64,000 nucleotides of DNA from Mediterraneibacter catenae (GTDB lineage: Bacteria > Bacillota > Clostridia > Lachnospirales > Lachnospiraceae), in NCBI RefSeq assembly GCF_008691045.1, contig NZ_VMSO01000001.1:326714-390713 (forward strand), read 5' to 3'. How positions within the stretch are numbered: position 1 is the first letter of the stretch; every line of letters begins with the position of its first letter. Of this stretch, positions 27,032 to 35,524 are shown piece by piece. The notes under the pieces were generated by a model, which was given only the letters and a program-made list of their open reading frames with translations, was not told where the DNA came from and ran no database searches. Position numbers and translations under genes: made by a program.

Positions 27032-27781
27032 ATGACAGAAGCAGCAGAAAAATATATTAACAGATTATATCCCGGCGGAGAGTATAAACTCGCGTCCACA
27101 GACCCGGAGTTTTCCGAGTTCTTTACGAATTTCTCCTGTGACGAAGTTGTCAGTCAGGACGACCTCGACGACCGTACAAGGATGATGGCAATCCTGTCAG
27201 CCCTCATTGGATGTCAGGGAATCGATGAATTCAGAGAAATCCTTCCGGGGGCACTGAATCTCGGAGTAACACCGGTGGAAGTGAAGGAAATCGTCTATCA
27301 GGCATGTGCTTATCTCGGAATCGGAAGAGTGCGTCCGTTTTTCGATGCTGCTAATGATATCCTGACAGAAAAAGGAATTACACTTCCGCTTGAAGGACAG
27401 GCGACCACAACCAGTGAGGATCGTGTAGAAAAGGGCGAGCAGGCACAGGTCGATATCTTTGGCGACGGTATGAAAGGATTTGCAACATCAGGACCGGAGG
27501 AGAGCCGACATATCAACCGCTGGCTTTCCGGCAACTGCTTCGGTGATTATTATACCCGCACAGGTCTGGGATATGCTCAGAGGGAGATGATCACGTTCTG
27601 TTTCCTGGCAGCACAGGGCGGATGCGAACCGCAGCTCACCTCCCATGCTGCCGGCAATATGAAAGTAGGAAATGACAAATTGTTTCTGATTAAGATCATT
27701 TCCCAGTGCCTTCCATACATCGGATATCCGAGAAGCCTTAATGCACTCAGATGTGTGAATGAGGCAGCCTCTCAATTATAG
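27032..27781 (+). CDS. Carboxymuconolactone decarboxylase-family protein, two CMD domains
   Basis: 249 residues from ATG 27032, 8 nt after GAAAGGGAG. Two CMD repeats: residues ~45-110 (RTRMMAILSALIGCQGIDEF) and ~140-245 (GYAQREMITFCFLAAQGGCE, SHAAGNMKVGNDKL). The CxxC pair of AhpD-type peroxidases is absent, so a peroxidase role is unlikely. It is in an operon with the cupin gene. Function unknown. Confidence 0.88.
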   Translation: MTEAAEKYINRLYPGGEYKLASTDPEFSEFFTNFSCDEVVSQDDLDDRTRMMAILSALIGCQGIDEFREILPGALNLGVTPVEVKEIVYQACAYLGIGRVRPFFDAANDILTEKGITLPLEGQATTTSEDRVEKGEQAQVDIFGDGMKGFATSGPEESRHINRWLSGNCFGDYYTRTGLGYAQREMITFCFLAAQGGCEPQLTSHAAGNMKVGNDKLFLIKIISQCLPYIGYPRSLNALRCVNEAASQL

Positions 27782-27813
27782 AAAAGCCGGTAGTCAGCTG
27801 ATGACTATATGTA

Positions 27814-27857
27814 AACACTTTCTGTATCAGCATACTGCTTGCAGAAAGTGTTTTTTA
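27814..27857 (+). terminator. Terminator of cupin-CMD operon
   Basis: AACACTTTCTG and CAGAAAGTGTT form a stem, followed by a run of T. Confidence 0.85.
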
Positions 27858-28005
27858 TGTTGTACATGCGTTAAGAAACAGCTCTTATTATGATTTCTGT
27901 CTGGATATTGGCCTCCTAATAATGTTATAATAACTTTAACAGTTCACAAGGATAAAGGACTGTTCCGTTTTATCAAAGCAAGGAGTCATCCGGAAAGGAA
28001 GTATT

Positions 28006-29427
28006 ATGAGAAAGACAAAGATCATCTGTACACTCGGACCTGCCACAGACAAGGAAGGAATCCTGGAAGCTCTCATCAGAGAGGGGATGGATGTGGCGCG
28101 GTTCAATTTTTCACATGGAACCCATGAAGAACAGAAAGTGCGTCTTGAAAAATTAAAGACGCTCCGCAAACAGTTTGACAAGCCTATAGCGGCACTCCTG
28201 GATACAAAAGGACCGGAGATCCGTATCGGATGCTTTAAAGATCATAAGATCACACTGGAAGAAGGCCAGGAGTTCATGCTTGTGAATGACGAAATTGACG
28301 GAACGAATGAACGCGTATCTATTACCTATAAAGATCTTTATAAAGATGTACAGCCGGGAGATTCTATCCTTATCGACGATGGTCTTGTGGGCATGGAAGT
28401 CGTAAATATAGTTGGAAAAGATATCGTCTGCAGAGTAAAGAACGGCGGCGATATTTCAGATCACAAGGGTGTCAATGTTCCGGGTGTGGAGCTGAAAATG
28501 CCGTTCATCAGTCCGAAGGACAGAGATGACCTTATGTTCGGCATACAGGAAGATTTTGACTTTGTAGCAGCATCATTTACAAGAACAGCAGACGATGTCA
28601 GAGAGATGAGAAAGCTGTTAAATGATAATGGCGGACAGTCCATCAATATCATTGCTAAGATCGAGAATCAGCAGGGTGTTGACAACATTGATGCGATCAT
28701 CGAGGAGGCGGACGGCATCATGATTGCCAGAGGCGACATGGGGGTGGAAATTCCCCTTGAGCATGTGCCGATCATCCAGCAGCGCATCATTGAGAAAGTG
28801 TATGAGGCGGGCAAGGTCGTTATTACTGCTACGCAGATGCTTGACTCTATGATGATCCATCCGAGACCGACACGTGCTGAGACTACGGATGTTGCCAATG
28901 CGATCGCACAGGGGACGAGTGCTATCATGCTTTCCGGTGAGACAGCGGCAGGACAATATCCGGTAGAGGCGCTTAAGATGATGGTCAAGATCGCAGTTCA
29001 TATGGAGCGCAACATTGACTATAATGCAATCTTCCGCAGAAGAGAGCGGAGCGAGGAACCGGATATCACCAATGCGATCTCACATGCCACATGTATGACT
29101 GCCATTGACCTGAAAGCGAATGCAATACTGGCAGTGAGCAAGACAGGTAATACGGCAAGAATGATTTCCAAGTACCGCCCGGAATGCCTGATCGCGGGAT
29201 GCTCCAGTTCAGAGAAAGTATACAGGCAGCTTAATCTGTCATGGGGAATTCTTCCACTGCAGATCAGGGAAGAGTACAGTTCCGAGATCCTCTGTCTGCG
29301 TGCAATAGAAGCGGCCCAGACGCACGGGATTGTGGAAGAAGGAGACAAGATTGTGTTCACAGGCGGTATTCCGCTTGGTATCCCGGGACGGACGAACCTG
29401 ATCCGCGTATGTATCGTTGGAGAATAA
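28006..29427 (+). CDS. pyk: Pyruvate kinase
   Basis: 473 residues, the short form without the extra C-terminal PEP-utiliser domain found in many bacilli. It converts PEP and ADP to pyruvate and ATP. Visible are MRKTKIICTLGPATD, the NFSHG motif, LDTKGPEIRIG, IIAKIENQQGVDNID, the active-site MIARGDMGVEIPLE and MLSGETAAGQYPVEA. A TATAAT-like -10 is seen near 27924, without a clear -35. It is probably monocistronic. Confidence 0.97.
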   Translation: MRKTKIICTLGPATDKEGILEALIREGMDVARFNFSHGTHEEQKVRLEKLKTLRKQFDKPIAALLDTKGPEIRIGCFKDHKITLEEGQEFMLVNDEIDGTNERVSITYKDLYKDVQPGDSILIDDGLVGMEVVNIVGKDIVCRVKNGGDISDHKGVNVPGVELKMPFISPKDRDDLMFGIQEDFDFVAASFTRTADDVREMRKLLNDNGGQSINIIAKIENQQGVDNIDAIIEEADGIMIARGDMGVEIPLEHVPIIQQRIIEKVYEAGKVVITATQMLDSMMIHPRPTRAETTDVANAIAQGTSAIMLSGETAAGQYPVEALKMMVKIAVHMERNIDYNAIFRRRERSEEPDITNAISHATCMTAIDLKANAILAVSKTGNTARMISKYRPECLIAGCSSSEKVYRQLNLSWGILPLQIREEYSSEILCLRAIEAAQTHGIVEEGDKIVFTGGIPLGIPGRTNLIRVCIVGE

Positions 29428-29464
29428 ACGGCATATTTTTACTGCATCGATCCCGGAGCGGACA

Positions 29465-29737
29465 TTATACAAAAGTCATTCCAATGATTGCTACAGCGCC
29501 TGCAGCATACATTAGTGTGATGACAAGACAGATCTTCATCAGAATATTTTTCACTCCTGCTGTCGTGTATGACAGCAGGGTGAAGATTCCGCTGAATACC
29601 ATAAACGCGGCATAACTGTAAATGATGATTTCAGCCGCAGGCGACTCGAGTGCCCAGCTGCAGGTGCGGAGCGGCAGGATCGTCCATGGGATGAAGATCA
29701 TAAGTGTACTGACTGCGGTTAATATTTTCTCTTTCAT
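29465..29737 (-). CDS. Small membrane protein in antimicrobial-peptide ABC operon
   Basis: 90 residues from ATG 29737, with AAAGGAGA inside the end of the upstream permease gene. Three hydrophobic segments (LTAVSTLMIFIPWTILPL, IIIYSYAAFMVFSGIFTLL, KICLVITLMYAAGAVAII). It is the last gene of the ABC operon. No family recognised; it may be an accessory immunity or membrane protein (inference). Confidence 0.65.
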   Translation of the reverse strand: MKEKILTAVSTLMIFIPWTILPLRTCSWALESPAAEIIIYSYAAFMVFSGIFTLLSYTTAGVKNILMKICLVITLMYAAGAVAIIGMTFV

Positions 29738-29742
29738 ATTGA

Positions 29743-30513
29743 TTATCTCCTTTCATTTCGCCCGAAACACAGGCAGGAAATCAGCAGACAGAACAGCGAG
29801 ATACAAACGGCGACGGGAATCCACGGGATCAAATCGACCGTATTCTTTCCGATATTTTCTGCTACCTCCCCATACTCTGACATTATAAGATAGAACGGAT
29901 ATCCCATCGGATAGAGGAACCATCCTTTTGTATTGTTGATAAGTACGCTCGGTACGATCAGGACAAGACCGGCGCCAATGGAAAAAACAGGCGTTGATAT
30001 GCAAACAGCAATCAGCCAGAACACGGTAAGCATAGGCAGGGAAGCCAGATACAGTTTCCCGGCAAAGGGAAGCACATAGGCGGGCGACAGGATAAAGATA
30101 TAATCATGCAGCGTACCCGCAGCAACTGCAGCGATATAATACCCGGCAGTCATAAGCAGGATGAAGACTGCTGAGATTACCGCCAGTACGATGAACTTCG
30201 CAAGGCACATAACGGGTGTGCTGACCGGCAGGGAGAGCATCTTGAGGATGCCGTGGTTCGTCCGTTCTGTCTGTACGAGAAGGACAGTGGTGACGACCAT
30301 GACCGCCGGATAGATAAACCATGCCATCCCCATGAAGCCCTGGATGAAGAAGCTGTCCTCCGGTGAGATGCCTATATCACTCATATCGAAGTTCAGATCA
30401 GCGTTCAGAACATTCGGAAGCCACAGGATGACCGTGGCGGCGATCATGATCAGCAGGATCTTCGAGCGCCTTATTTTCTTAAATTCAACTGCTGCTATCG
30501 TAAAAATATTCAT
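29743..30513 (-). CDS. ABC-2 type permease, lantibiotic-immunity-like (MutG/E type)
   Basis: 256 residues from ATG 30513, overlapping the upstream permease by ATGA. Six membrane helices, beginning IFTIAAVEFKKIRRSKILLIM; the cytoplasmic ERTNHGILKMLSLPVS segment is typical of BcrB/MutE/SpaE-like permeases. It works with the ATPase at 31229 and the permease at 30510 to expel cell-wall-active peptides (family knowledge). Confidence 0.82.
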   Translation of the reverse strand: MNIFTIAAVEFKKIRRSKILLIMIAATVILWLPNVLNADLNFDMSDIGISPEDSFFIQGFMGMAWFIYPAVMVVTTVLLVQTERTNHGILKMLSLPVSTPVMCLAKFIVLAVISAVFILLMTAGYYIAAVAAGTLHDYIFILSPAYVLPFAGKLYLASLPMLTVFWLIAVCISTPVFSIGAGLVLIVPSVLINNTKGWFLYPMGYPFYLIMSEYGEVAENIGKNTVDLIPWIPVAVCISLFCLLISCLCFGRNERR

Positions 30514-31232
30514 GCAGACAACCTCCTGACTTTTAAGTAAATAATTTCTGCGGCACATGCGGCGGCAGCTTCGCACACAGCGGCGATACAGTAATGGATT
30601 ACCCGGTCTGTCCCCATGCCCGGTAATAACTGAAACGGCAGAGCATACGGAAACAGTGACGCAATAAAAATATCTGCGGGGAGCATGGTCGCCAAAAAGA
30701 TACATAATATTCCAATCCCGAGCGCGGTCCACAGATTGCGGCATGCAGATGCAATCACAAGAGCGGTCACGGCTGCAGGGAGCGTAAGGAGCATTGTAAA
30801 GCCGAGAGTCTGCAGCACTTCGACGAGTTCTTCTCTTCCGGCGTTCAGCCAGTACCCTCCGCAGAAACACAGAGAGGCAGCTTCAAAGACGAACATCAAG
30901 ACAAGAAACGGCAGGAGTATACCACATTTCCCGCTGAAAAGTCCGGACTCCCGGATCGGGAGCGACTGCATCTTCTGGATTGCATTATCCGCATATTCCA
31001 TGTGGTATAAGATGCACGCTCCGGCTGTAATGAGCAGAAGGTTTAACATGGAAATAATCTGCAGATTGGAGTCCGCGAGGACTGCGGCAGGTGAGCCTGC
31101 CATAGAGGTAAAAGTATCCGGGCGGGCGGCTGTATTTATGACTGGAAGTGCCGCTGCTATGATGCTTCCGGCGATAAACGCGCCCGCCAGACCCGTCCTT
31201 CGGATTTTTTTACATTCCAACCGAAAACTCAT
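30510..31232 (-). CDS. ABC-2 type permease, lantibiotic-immunity-like
   Basis: 240 residues, six predicted helices, N-terminus SFRLECKKIRRTGLAGAFIAG and a DNAIQKMQSLPIRESG loop that parallels the KMLSLPVS loop of the next permease. It overlaps both neighbours by ATGA, so the three ABC genes are translationally coupled. Confidence 0.82.
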   Translation of the reverse strand: MSFRLECKKIRRTGLAGAFIAGSIIAAALPVINTAARPDTFTSMAGSPAAVLADSNLQIISMLNLLLITAGACILYHMEYADNAIQKMQSLPIRESGLFSGKCGILLPFLVLMFVFEAASLCFCGGYWLNAGREELVEVLQTLGFTMLLTLPAAVTALVIASACRNLWTALGIGILCIFLATMLPADIFIASLFPYALPFQLLPGMGTDRVIHYCIAAVCEAAAACAAEIIYLKVRRLSA

Positions 31233-31984
31233 TTCACACCACCCCGCTTTATATTGTCTTCCTCGATCAGCGCCAGGAACATATCTTCCAGATTGTCGTC
31301 GGGATACCCTTCGAAAGCAGCTTTTTCCTTCAGCTCCTCGGGAGTTCCTTCAAAGAGAAGGTGTCCGTGGTTGAGGATGCCGATGTGATCTGCCATGAGT
31401 TCGATCTCCGAGAGAAGATGAGACGATACGAATACCGTGCAGTTGAATTTCTCCGGCAGGGTGCGGATCAGGGTACGGATCTCGTGGATTCCCACTGGAT
31501 CAAGGCCGTTCGTCGGCTCGTCGAGGATCAGGATGGGCGGTCTCCCGAGCAGAGCTCCTGCCAGCCCGAGACGCTGCTTCATGCCCAGGGAATACTTCCG
31601 TGCGAGTCGTTTCTTGTGAGGAGTCAGATCTACAAGCTCAAGGGCATCATCCACGCTGGATCTCGGCAGTCGCAGGATGCGCCGGATGATATCCAGGTTC
31701 TCTTCTCCGGTCAGATTCCCGTAGAAAGCAGGGGCTTCGATAAAAGAACCGATCTCTCTTAAAATCTTTACGCGGTTGTGGGGGTAGCTCATTTTATCGA
31801 TGACAAATGCTCCGCTGCTTGGACGGGTGAGCCCGAGGAACATCTTCATAGTCGTTGATTTTCCGGCTCCGTTAGGTCCGACAAAGCCGTAGACAGATCC
31901 TTTTGGGACATGCAGGTTCAGATTTGAGACTGCGGTGAAGTCGCCGTAGGATTTGGTCAGATTTCTTGTCTGAATAATATTCAT
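31229..31984 (-). CDS. ABC transporter ATPase, BcrA/lantibiotic-immunity type
   Basis: 251 residues. Walker A GPNGAGKSTTMKMFLG, signature YSLGMKQRLGLAGALL, Walker B ILILDEPTNGLDP and switch SSHLLSE. The YSLGMKQRL signature is typical of BcrA-like immunity ATPases. It is the first gene of the operon, divergent from a response regulator that probably controls it. Confidence 0.9.
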   Translation of the reverse strand: MNIIQTRNLTKSYGDFTAVSNLNLHVPKGSVYGFVGPNGAGKSTTMKMFLGLTRPSSGAFVIDKMSYPHNRVKILREIGSFIEAPAFYGNLTGEENLDIIRRILRLPRSSVDDALELVDLTPHKKRLARKYSLGMKQRLGLAGALLGRPPILILDEPTNGLDPVGIHEIRTLIRTLPEKFNCTVFVSSHLLSEIELMADHIGILNHGHLLFEGTPEELKEKAAFEGYPDDNLEDMFLALIEEDNIKRGGVK

Positions 31985-32058
31985 GATATGTCTCTCCTTT
32001 TGTTTTATTGGCCGGCGGCGGGGGTTCCCGTCGCTGTATCTTTATCATAAAAGACGAA

Positions 32059-32099
32059 CCTTACATCAATCTTCTCTCTGCCTTACATTTACCTTACAT
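32059..32099. promoter_or_regulatory. Three CCTTACAT direct repeats, likely response-regulator boxes
   Basis: CCTTACAT begins at 32059, 32081 and 32092, i.e. spaced 22 and 11 bp, all on one face of the helix. They lie between the divergent ABC operon and the response regulator gene. OmpR-family regulators bind such 11-bp repeats. A TACAAT (-10) follows near 32136 for the regulator gene. Confidence 0.55.
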
Positions 32100-32241
32100 T
32101 TGCAGTGTAGAATACAAAACATGAGACTGCTGTGCTACAATATTTCTGGTAAGGATATGTGCCGCAGTCTGATAGTGGCGAAGCCCGACGGGAGAAAAGG
32201 ATGACGCAGGGATGCTTTGCCGGAAAAGGAGGAAAATGTCT

Positions 32242-32940
32242 ATGATATCAGATTATATAAAGAAGAAACAGATTCTGCTCGTGGACGATGAGCCGGAGCT
32301 GCTCGATATGGTCGTATCTATATTAAGAGAGGACGGATATGAGAATATCCGGACAGCGGGCACAGTGGAGGAAGCGCTGAAGGAGGCGGAAAAATCTGAG
32401 CCGGAGCTGGCTATCCTCGATGTAATGCTGCCGGACGGCGACGGATTTGGACTAATGGAAAAGCTGAGGGAAAAGGGTGACTATCCTGTGCTCTTTCTGA
32501 CAGCCCGGGGAGAGGATGAGGATAAATTCAGAGGGTTCGGTCTGGGTGCGGACGACTATATTGTAAAGCCTTTTTTGCCGAAGGAACTGCTTTTCCGTGT
32601 TGCTGCTATCCTCAGAAGGAGCTATAAAGAGGAAGATCCGCTTGTAAAACTGAGCGGCTGCAAGATTGATCTGGAGCGTGCGGAAGTAATCAAGGAAGGA
32701 GAGAGGATTCCGCTGACTGCAAAGGAATATGAACTTTTGTCGGCTCTATACCGTAATGCCGGGCGCATTGTGACGATTGACGCTCTCTGCGAGGCAGCCT
32801 GGGGAGATAATCCGTACGGATACGAGAACTCTCTAATGGCTCACATCCGGCGCATCAGGGAGAAGATAGAGACAAATCCATCGAAGCCGGTCTCTCTGGT
32901 TACAGTCAAAGGACTGGGATATAAGCTGATCATCGCGTGA
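32242..32940 (+). CDS. OmpR-family response regulator
   Basis: About 232 residues from ATG 32242, 9 nt after AAGGAGG (32226-32232); ATG 32236 is too close. The receiver has the acidic pair VDDEPE, phospho-acceptor D in LAILDVMLPDGDG, T in FLTARG and K in DYIVKPF. The C-terminal winged helix includes LTAKEYELLSALYRNAGRIV. With the kinase 70 nt downstream it forms a two-component system likely sensing antimicrobial peptides and inducing the divergent ABC operon (inference from context). Confidence 0.92.
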   Translation: MISDYIKKKQILLVDDEPELLDMVVSILREDGYENIRTAGTVEEALKEAEKSEPELAILDVMLPDGDGFGLMEKLREKGDYPVLFLTARGEDEDKFRGFGLGADDYIVKPFLPKELLFRVAAILRRSYKEEDPLVKLSGCKIDLERAEVIKEGERIPLTAKEYELLSALYRNAGRIVTIDALCEAAWGDNPYGYENSLMAHIRRIREKIETNPSKPVSLVTVKGLGYKLIIA

Positions 32941-33011
32941 TACTGCGCTTCCTGATAAGAGAGAGTACAGTCATAAAAATAAGAACGATCCAAGAAAGGA
33001 AATGACGGATT

Positions 33012-34400
33012 ATGAAAAGCATTCCCAAACTGATCCGGAGATTTGTCCTGATCCTGCTCCTTAGTATTTTTCTCTTCCTGGTACTCAACATAGGCTTTCT
33101 GGTCTTTTATACAGTCGGACATTCTTCGAACGGAGGGCCGTGGACAACTGCGCAGGAGGCGGCGGAGGCTATGACGGCGACAGAAGAAGGATATACGCTG
33201 CCGGAGAAGATGCAGACAGAACTGGAAAGTAAAAATATATGGGCGGTCTATATAGATAACGGCACGCTGAAGGCGTTGTGGCACTCGGATAATCTGCCGG
33301 ATACGGTGCCGCTCCAATATACTGCCTCGGAGATCACGTCGCTCACCCGGGGATATATCAACGACTGTCCCACATTTACCGGAACGGGAGAAGAGGGACT
33401 TATGATTCTCGGATATCCGCAGAAGAGTTTCTGGAAACATATGTATCCGAGCTGGGATTATCAGATGATCGAGAGCGCCCCAAGGACAGTGCTGCTGGTG
33501 CTGGGAGGAAATATTTTACTGGTGATGCTCATCTATCTCGGGGCAAATTCCGGGCTGCTACGTTCTGTGCGTCCGATCGTGGACGGGATCCGCAGACTTC
33601 CGGAAGGAGAACCGGTCCGCCTGAAAGAAAAAGGCATACTCTCAGAACTTGCCTTTCATCTCAATAAGGCTTCTGAAGTCCTCCAGTCGCAGAAGTATCA
33701 GCTAATGAAAAAAGACGCTGCCCGTGCCAACTGGATCGCAGGGGTGTCCCACGATATACGTACGCCTCTGTCTATGGTTATGGGCTATGCAGGACAGATT
33801 GAAAATTTGACGTACCTGCGGGAAGAGGACAGAAAGAAAGCATCTGCGATCGTCCGTCAGAGCCGCAGGATGAAGGGCTTGATCAACGACCTGAACTTGG
33901 CGTCAAAGATGGAGTACAACATGCAGCCCCTTGTCCGGGAAGATATCAATGCGGTGGCCCTTGCCCGTCAGGTGGCGGTCGACTTTATCAATATGGATGT
34001 GGAAGGGAGATATCCCATCGAGTGGGAAACAGAAGATGCACTTACAGTCTGTCGTATATATGCAGATAAGGAGCTTATGAAGAGGGCAATTTCAAATCTG
34101 ATCCAGAACAGCATGAACCATAATGAAGACGGATGTACAATCTATGTATCAGTGGCTGCAGGAGGATACTGTGTGATCTCGGTGGAGGACGACGGAACAG
34201 GCGCCTCCGACGAGCAGATCGAAAAGCTGAATCATGCCCCGCATTATATGGTGTGTGATACGAATACTACAGAACAGCGTCATGGACTGGGGCTGCTGAT
34301 CGTAAAGCAGATCGCAGAGTCACATGGCGGGTGTGTGGAGATCGGCAGGGGAGGCCATGGAGGTTTTGGAGTGAAGATCGTGCTACCGGTGAAAGATTGA
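33012..34400 (+). CDS. Sensor histidine kinase
   Basis: 462 residues. Two membrane helices (~9-33 and ~160-182) flank an ~125-residue extracellular domain. The H-box is GVSHDIRTPLSMVMGY, the N-box NLIQNSMNHN, the G1 box DDGTG and the G2 box RHGLGLLIV. It is the partner of the response regulator. The large sensor domain differs from the very short loop of BceS-type kinases, so it may sense its ligand directly. Confidence 0.9.
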   Translation: MKSIPKLIRRFVLILLLSIFLFLVLNIGFLVFYTVGHSSNGGPWTTAQEAAEAMTATEEGYTLPEKMQTELESKNIWAVYIDNGTLKALWHSDNLPDTVPLQYTASEITSLTRGYINDCPTFTGTGEEGLMILGYPQKSFWKHMYPSWDYQMIESAPRTVLLVLGGNILLVMLIYLGANSGLLRSVRPIVDGIRRLPEGEPVRLKEKGILSELAFHLNKASEVLQSQKYQLMKKDAARANWIAGVSHDIRTPLSMVMGYAGQIENLTYLREEDRKKASAIVRQSRRMKGLINDLNLASKMEYNMQPLVREDINAVALARQVAVDFINMDVEGRYPIEWETEDALTVCRIYADKELMKRAISNLIQNSMNHNEDGCTIYVSVAAGGYCVISVEDDGTGASDEQIEKLNHAPHYMVCDTNTTEQRHGLGLLIVKQIAESHGGCVEIGRGGHGGFGVKIVLPVKD

Positions 34401-34434
34401 TAAAAATTGGAATATGGAAAGGGAGTTATGTGTT

Positions 34435-35379
34435 ATGGAAAATCTGATATTCAGCCTGAACGCCACAGTACCTATCTTTCTTTTGATGATACTGGGATTC
34501 CTGCTGAAAAAGCTGGGAGTGATCGACGATGTATTTGCATCGAAAATGAATAAATTCGTATTTCTCATACCTCTGCCGGTCCTGCTGTTTGAGGATCTTT
34601 CGACGGTGGATTTCGCGCAGGTGTGGAACATGAAGTTTGTATTATTCTGCTTTGTGGTCACACTGGTATGTATCATACTGGCGGCTCTGGTATCTTTCCT
34701 GTGGCATGATAAGAGCATACAGGGAGAGTTTATCCAGGCATCTTATCGGAGCAGCGCGGCGCTCCTCGGGATTGCTTTTATCCAGAATATTTACGGGAAT
34801 GCGGGGATGGCTCCGCTGATGATCATTGGCAGCGTGCCGCTCTATAATATCATGGCGGTCGTCGTCCTCTCTTTCTTTAAACCAGATAGAAAAAAACTGG
34901 ATAAAGAAGTGTGGAAGACAACGCTGAAAGGAATCGTTACGAATCCGATCATCCTTGGTATCGCAGCGGGGCTTCTCTGGTCAGCACTCAGGCTCCCCAT
35001 GCCGTCTATCCTGGAGAAAACGGTATCAGACATCGGAGCAGTCGCAACTCCGCTGGGACTGATGGCGATGGGAGCAAGCTTTGACATAAAGAAGGCATTC
35101 GGGAAAGTGAAGCCTGCAGCTGCAGCTTCCGTGATGAAGCTTGTGCTGTTCGCAGCCCTGTTCCTGCCGCTTGCCGTGTGGATGGGGTTCCGCCGGGAAG
35201 AACTGGTGGCGATCCTTGTCATGCTCAGCTCGGCCACTACGGTGAGCTGCTATGTGATGGCACGGAATATGGGGCACGAGGGCGTGCTGACCTCCAGCGT
35301 AGTCATGCTGACAACATTGTTCAGCGCATTCACAATGACGGGATGGCTGTACATATTAAGGAGTATGGGGATGGTGTAA
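34435..35379 (+). CDS. AEC-family (auxin efflux carrier-type) permease
   Basis: 314 residues from ATG 34435, which follows AAAGGGAG. About ten membrane helices, with FLLKKLGVIDDVFASKMNKF near the N-terminus, the QASYRSSAALLGIAFIQNIYG segment and SSATTVSCYVMARNMG, all typical of AEC (malate/amino-acid-type) carriers. It lies 35 nt after the kinase gene and may share its transcript. Substrate unknown. Confidence 0.88.
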   Translation: MENLIFSLNATVPIFLLMILGFLLKKLGVIDDVFASKMNKFVFLIPLPVLLFEDLSTVDFAQVWNMKFVLFCFVVTLVCIILAALVSFLWHDKSIQGEFIQASYRSSAALLGIAFIQNIYGNAGMAPLMIIGSVPLYNIMAVVVLSFFKPDRKKLDKEVWKTTLKGIVTNPIILGIAAGLLWSALRLPMPSILEKTVSDIGAVATPLGLMAMGASFDIKKAFGKVKPAAAASVMKLVLFAALFLPLAVWMGFRREELVAILVMLSSATTVSCYVMARNMGHEGVLTSSVVMLTTLFSAFTMTGWLYILRSMGMV

Positions 35380-35429
35380 AATTTTCCTTTTTTTCCTGTA
35401 TTTCCCTGTCCTTTTTCCCCCTTGGAATG

Positions 35430-35459
35430 TTGACAATTATCTGTACGGATTAGTATACT
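35430..35459 (+). promoter_or_regulatory. Promoter of surface protein gene
   Basis: TTGACA (35430-35435), an 18-nt spacer and TATACT (35454-35459). Confidence 0.6.
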
Positions 35460-35524
35460 CTTGCAGTGAAATTATTCGGGCGCCTGAAGATAATTTCAAA
35501 ATATAACTAATACAGGAGATCAGT

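Noticed and set aside
27032..27781. AhpD-type alkylhydroperoxidase
   Set aside because: The CxxC catalytic pair is missing in both CMD domains.
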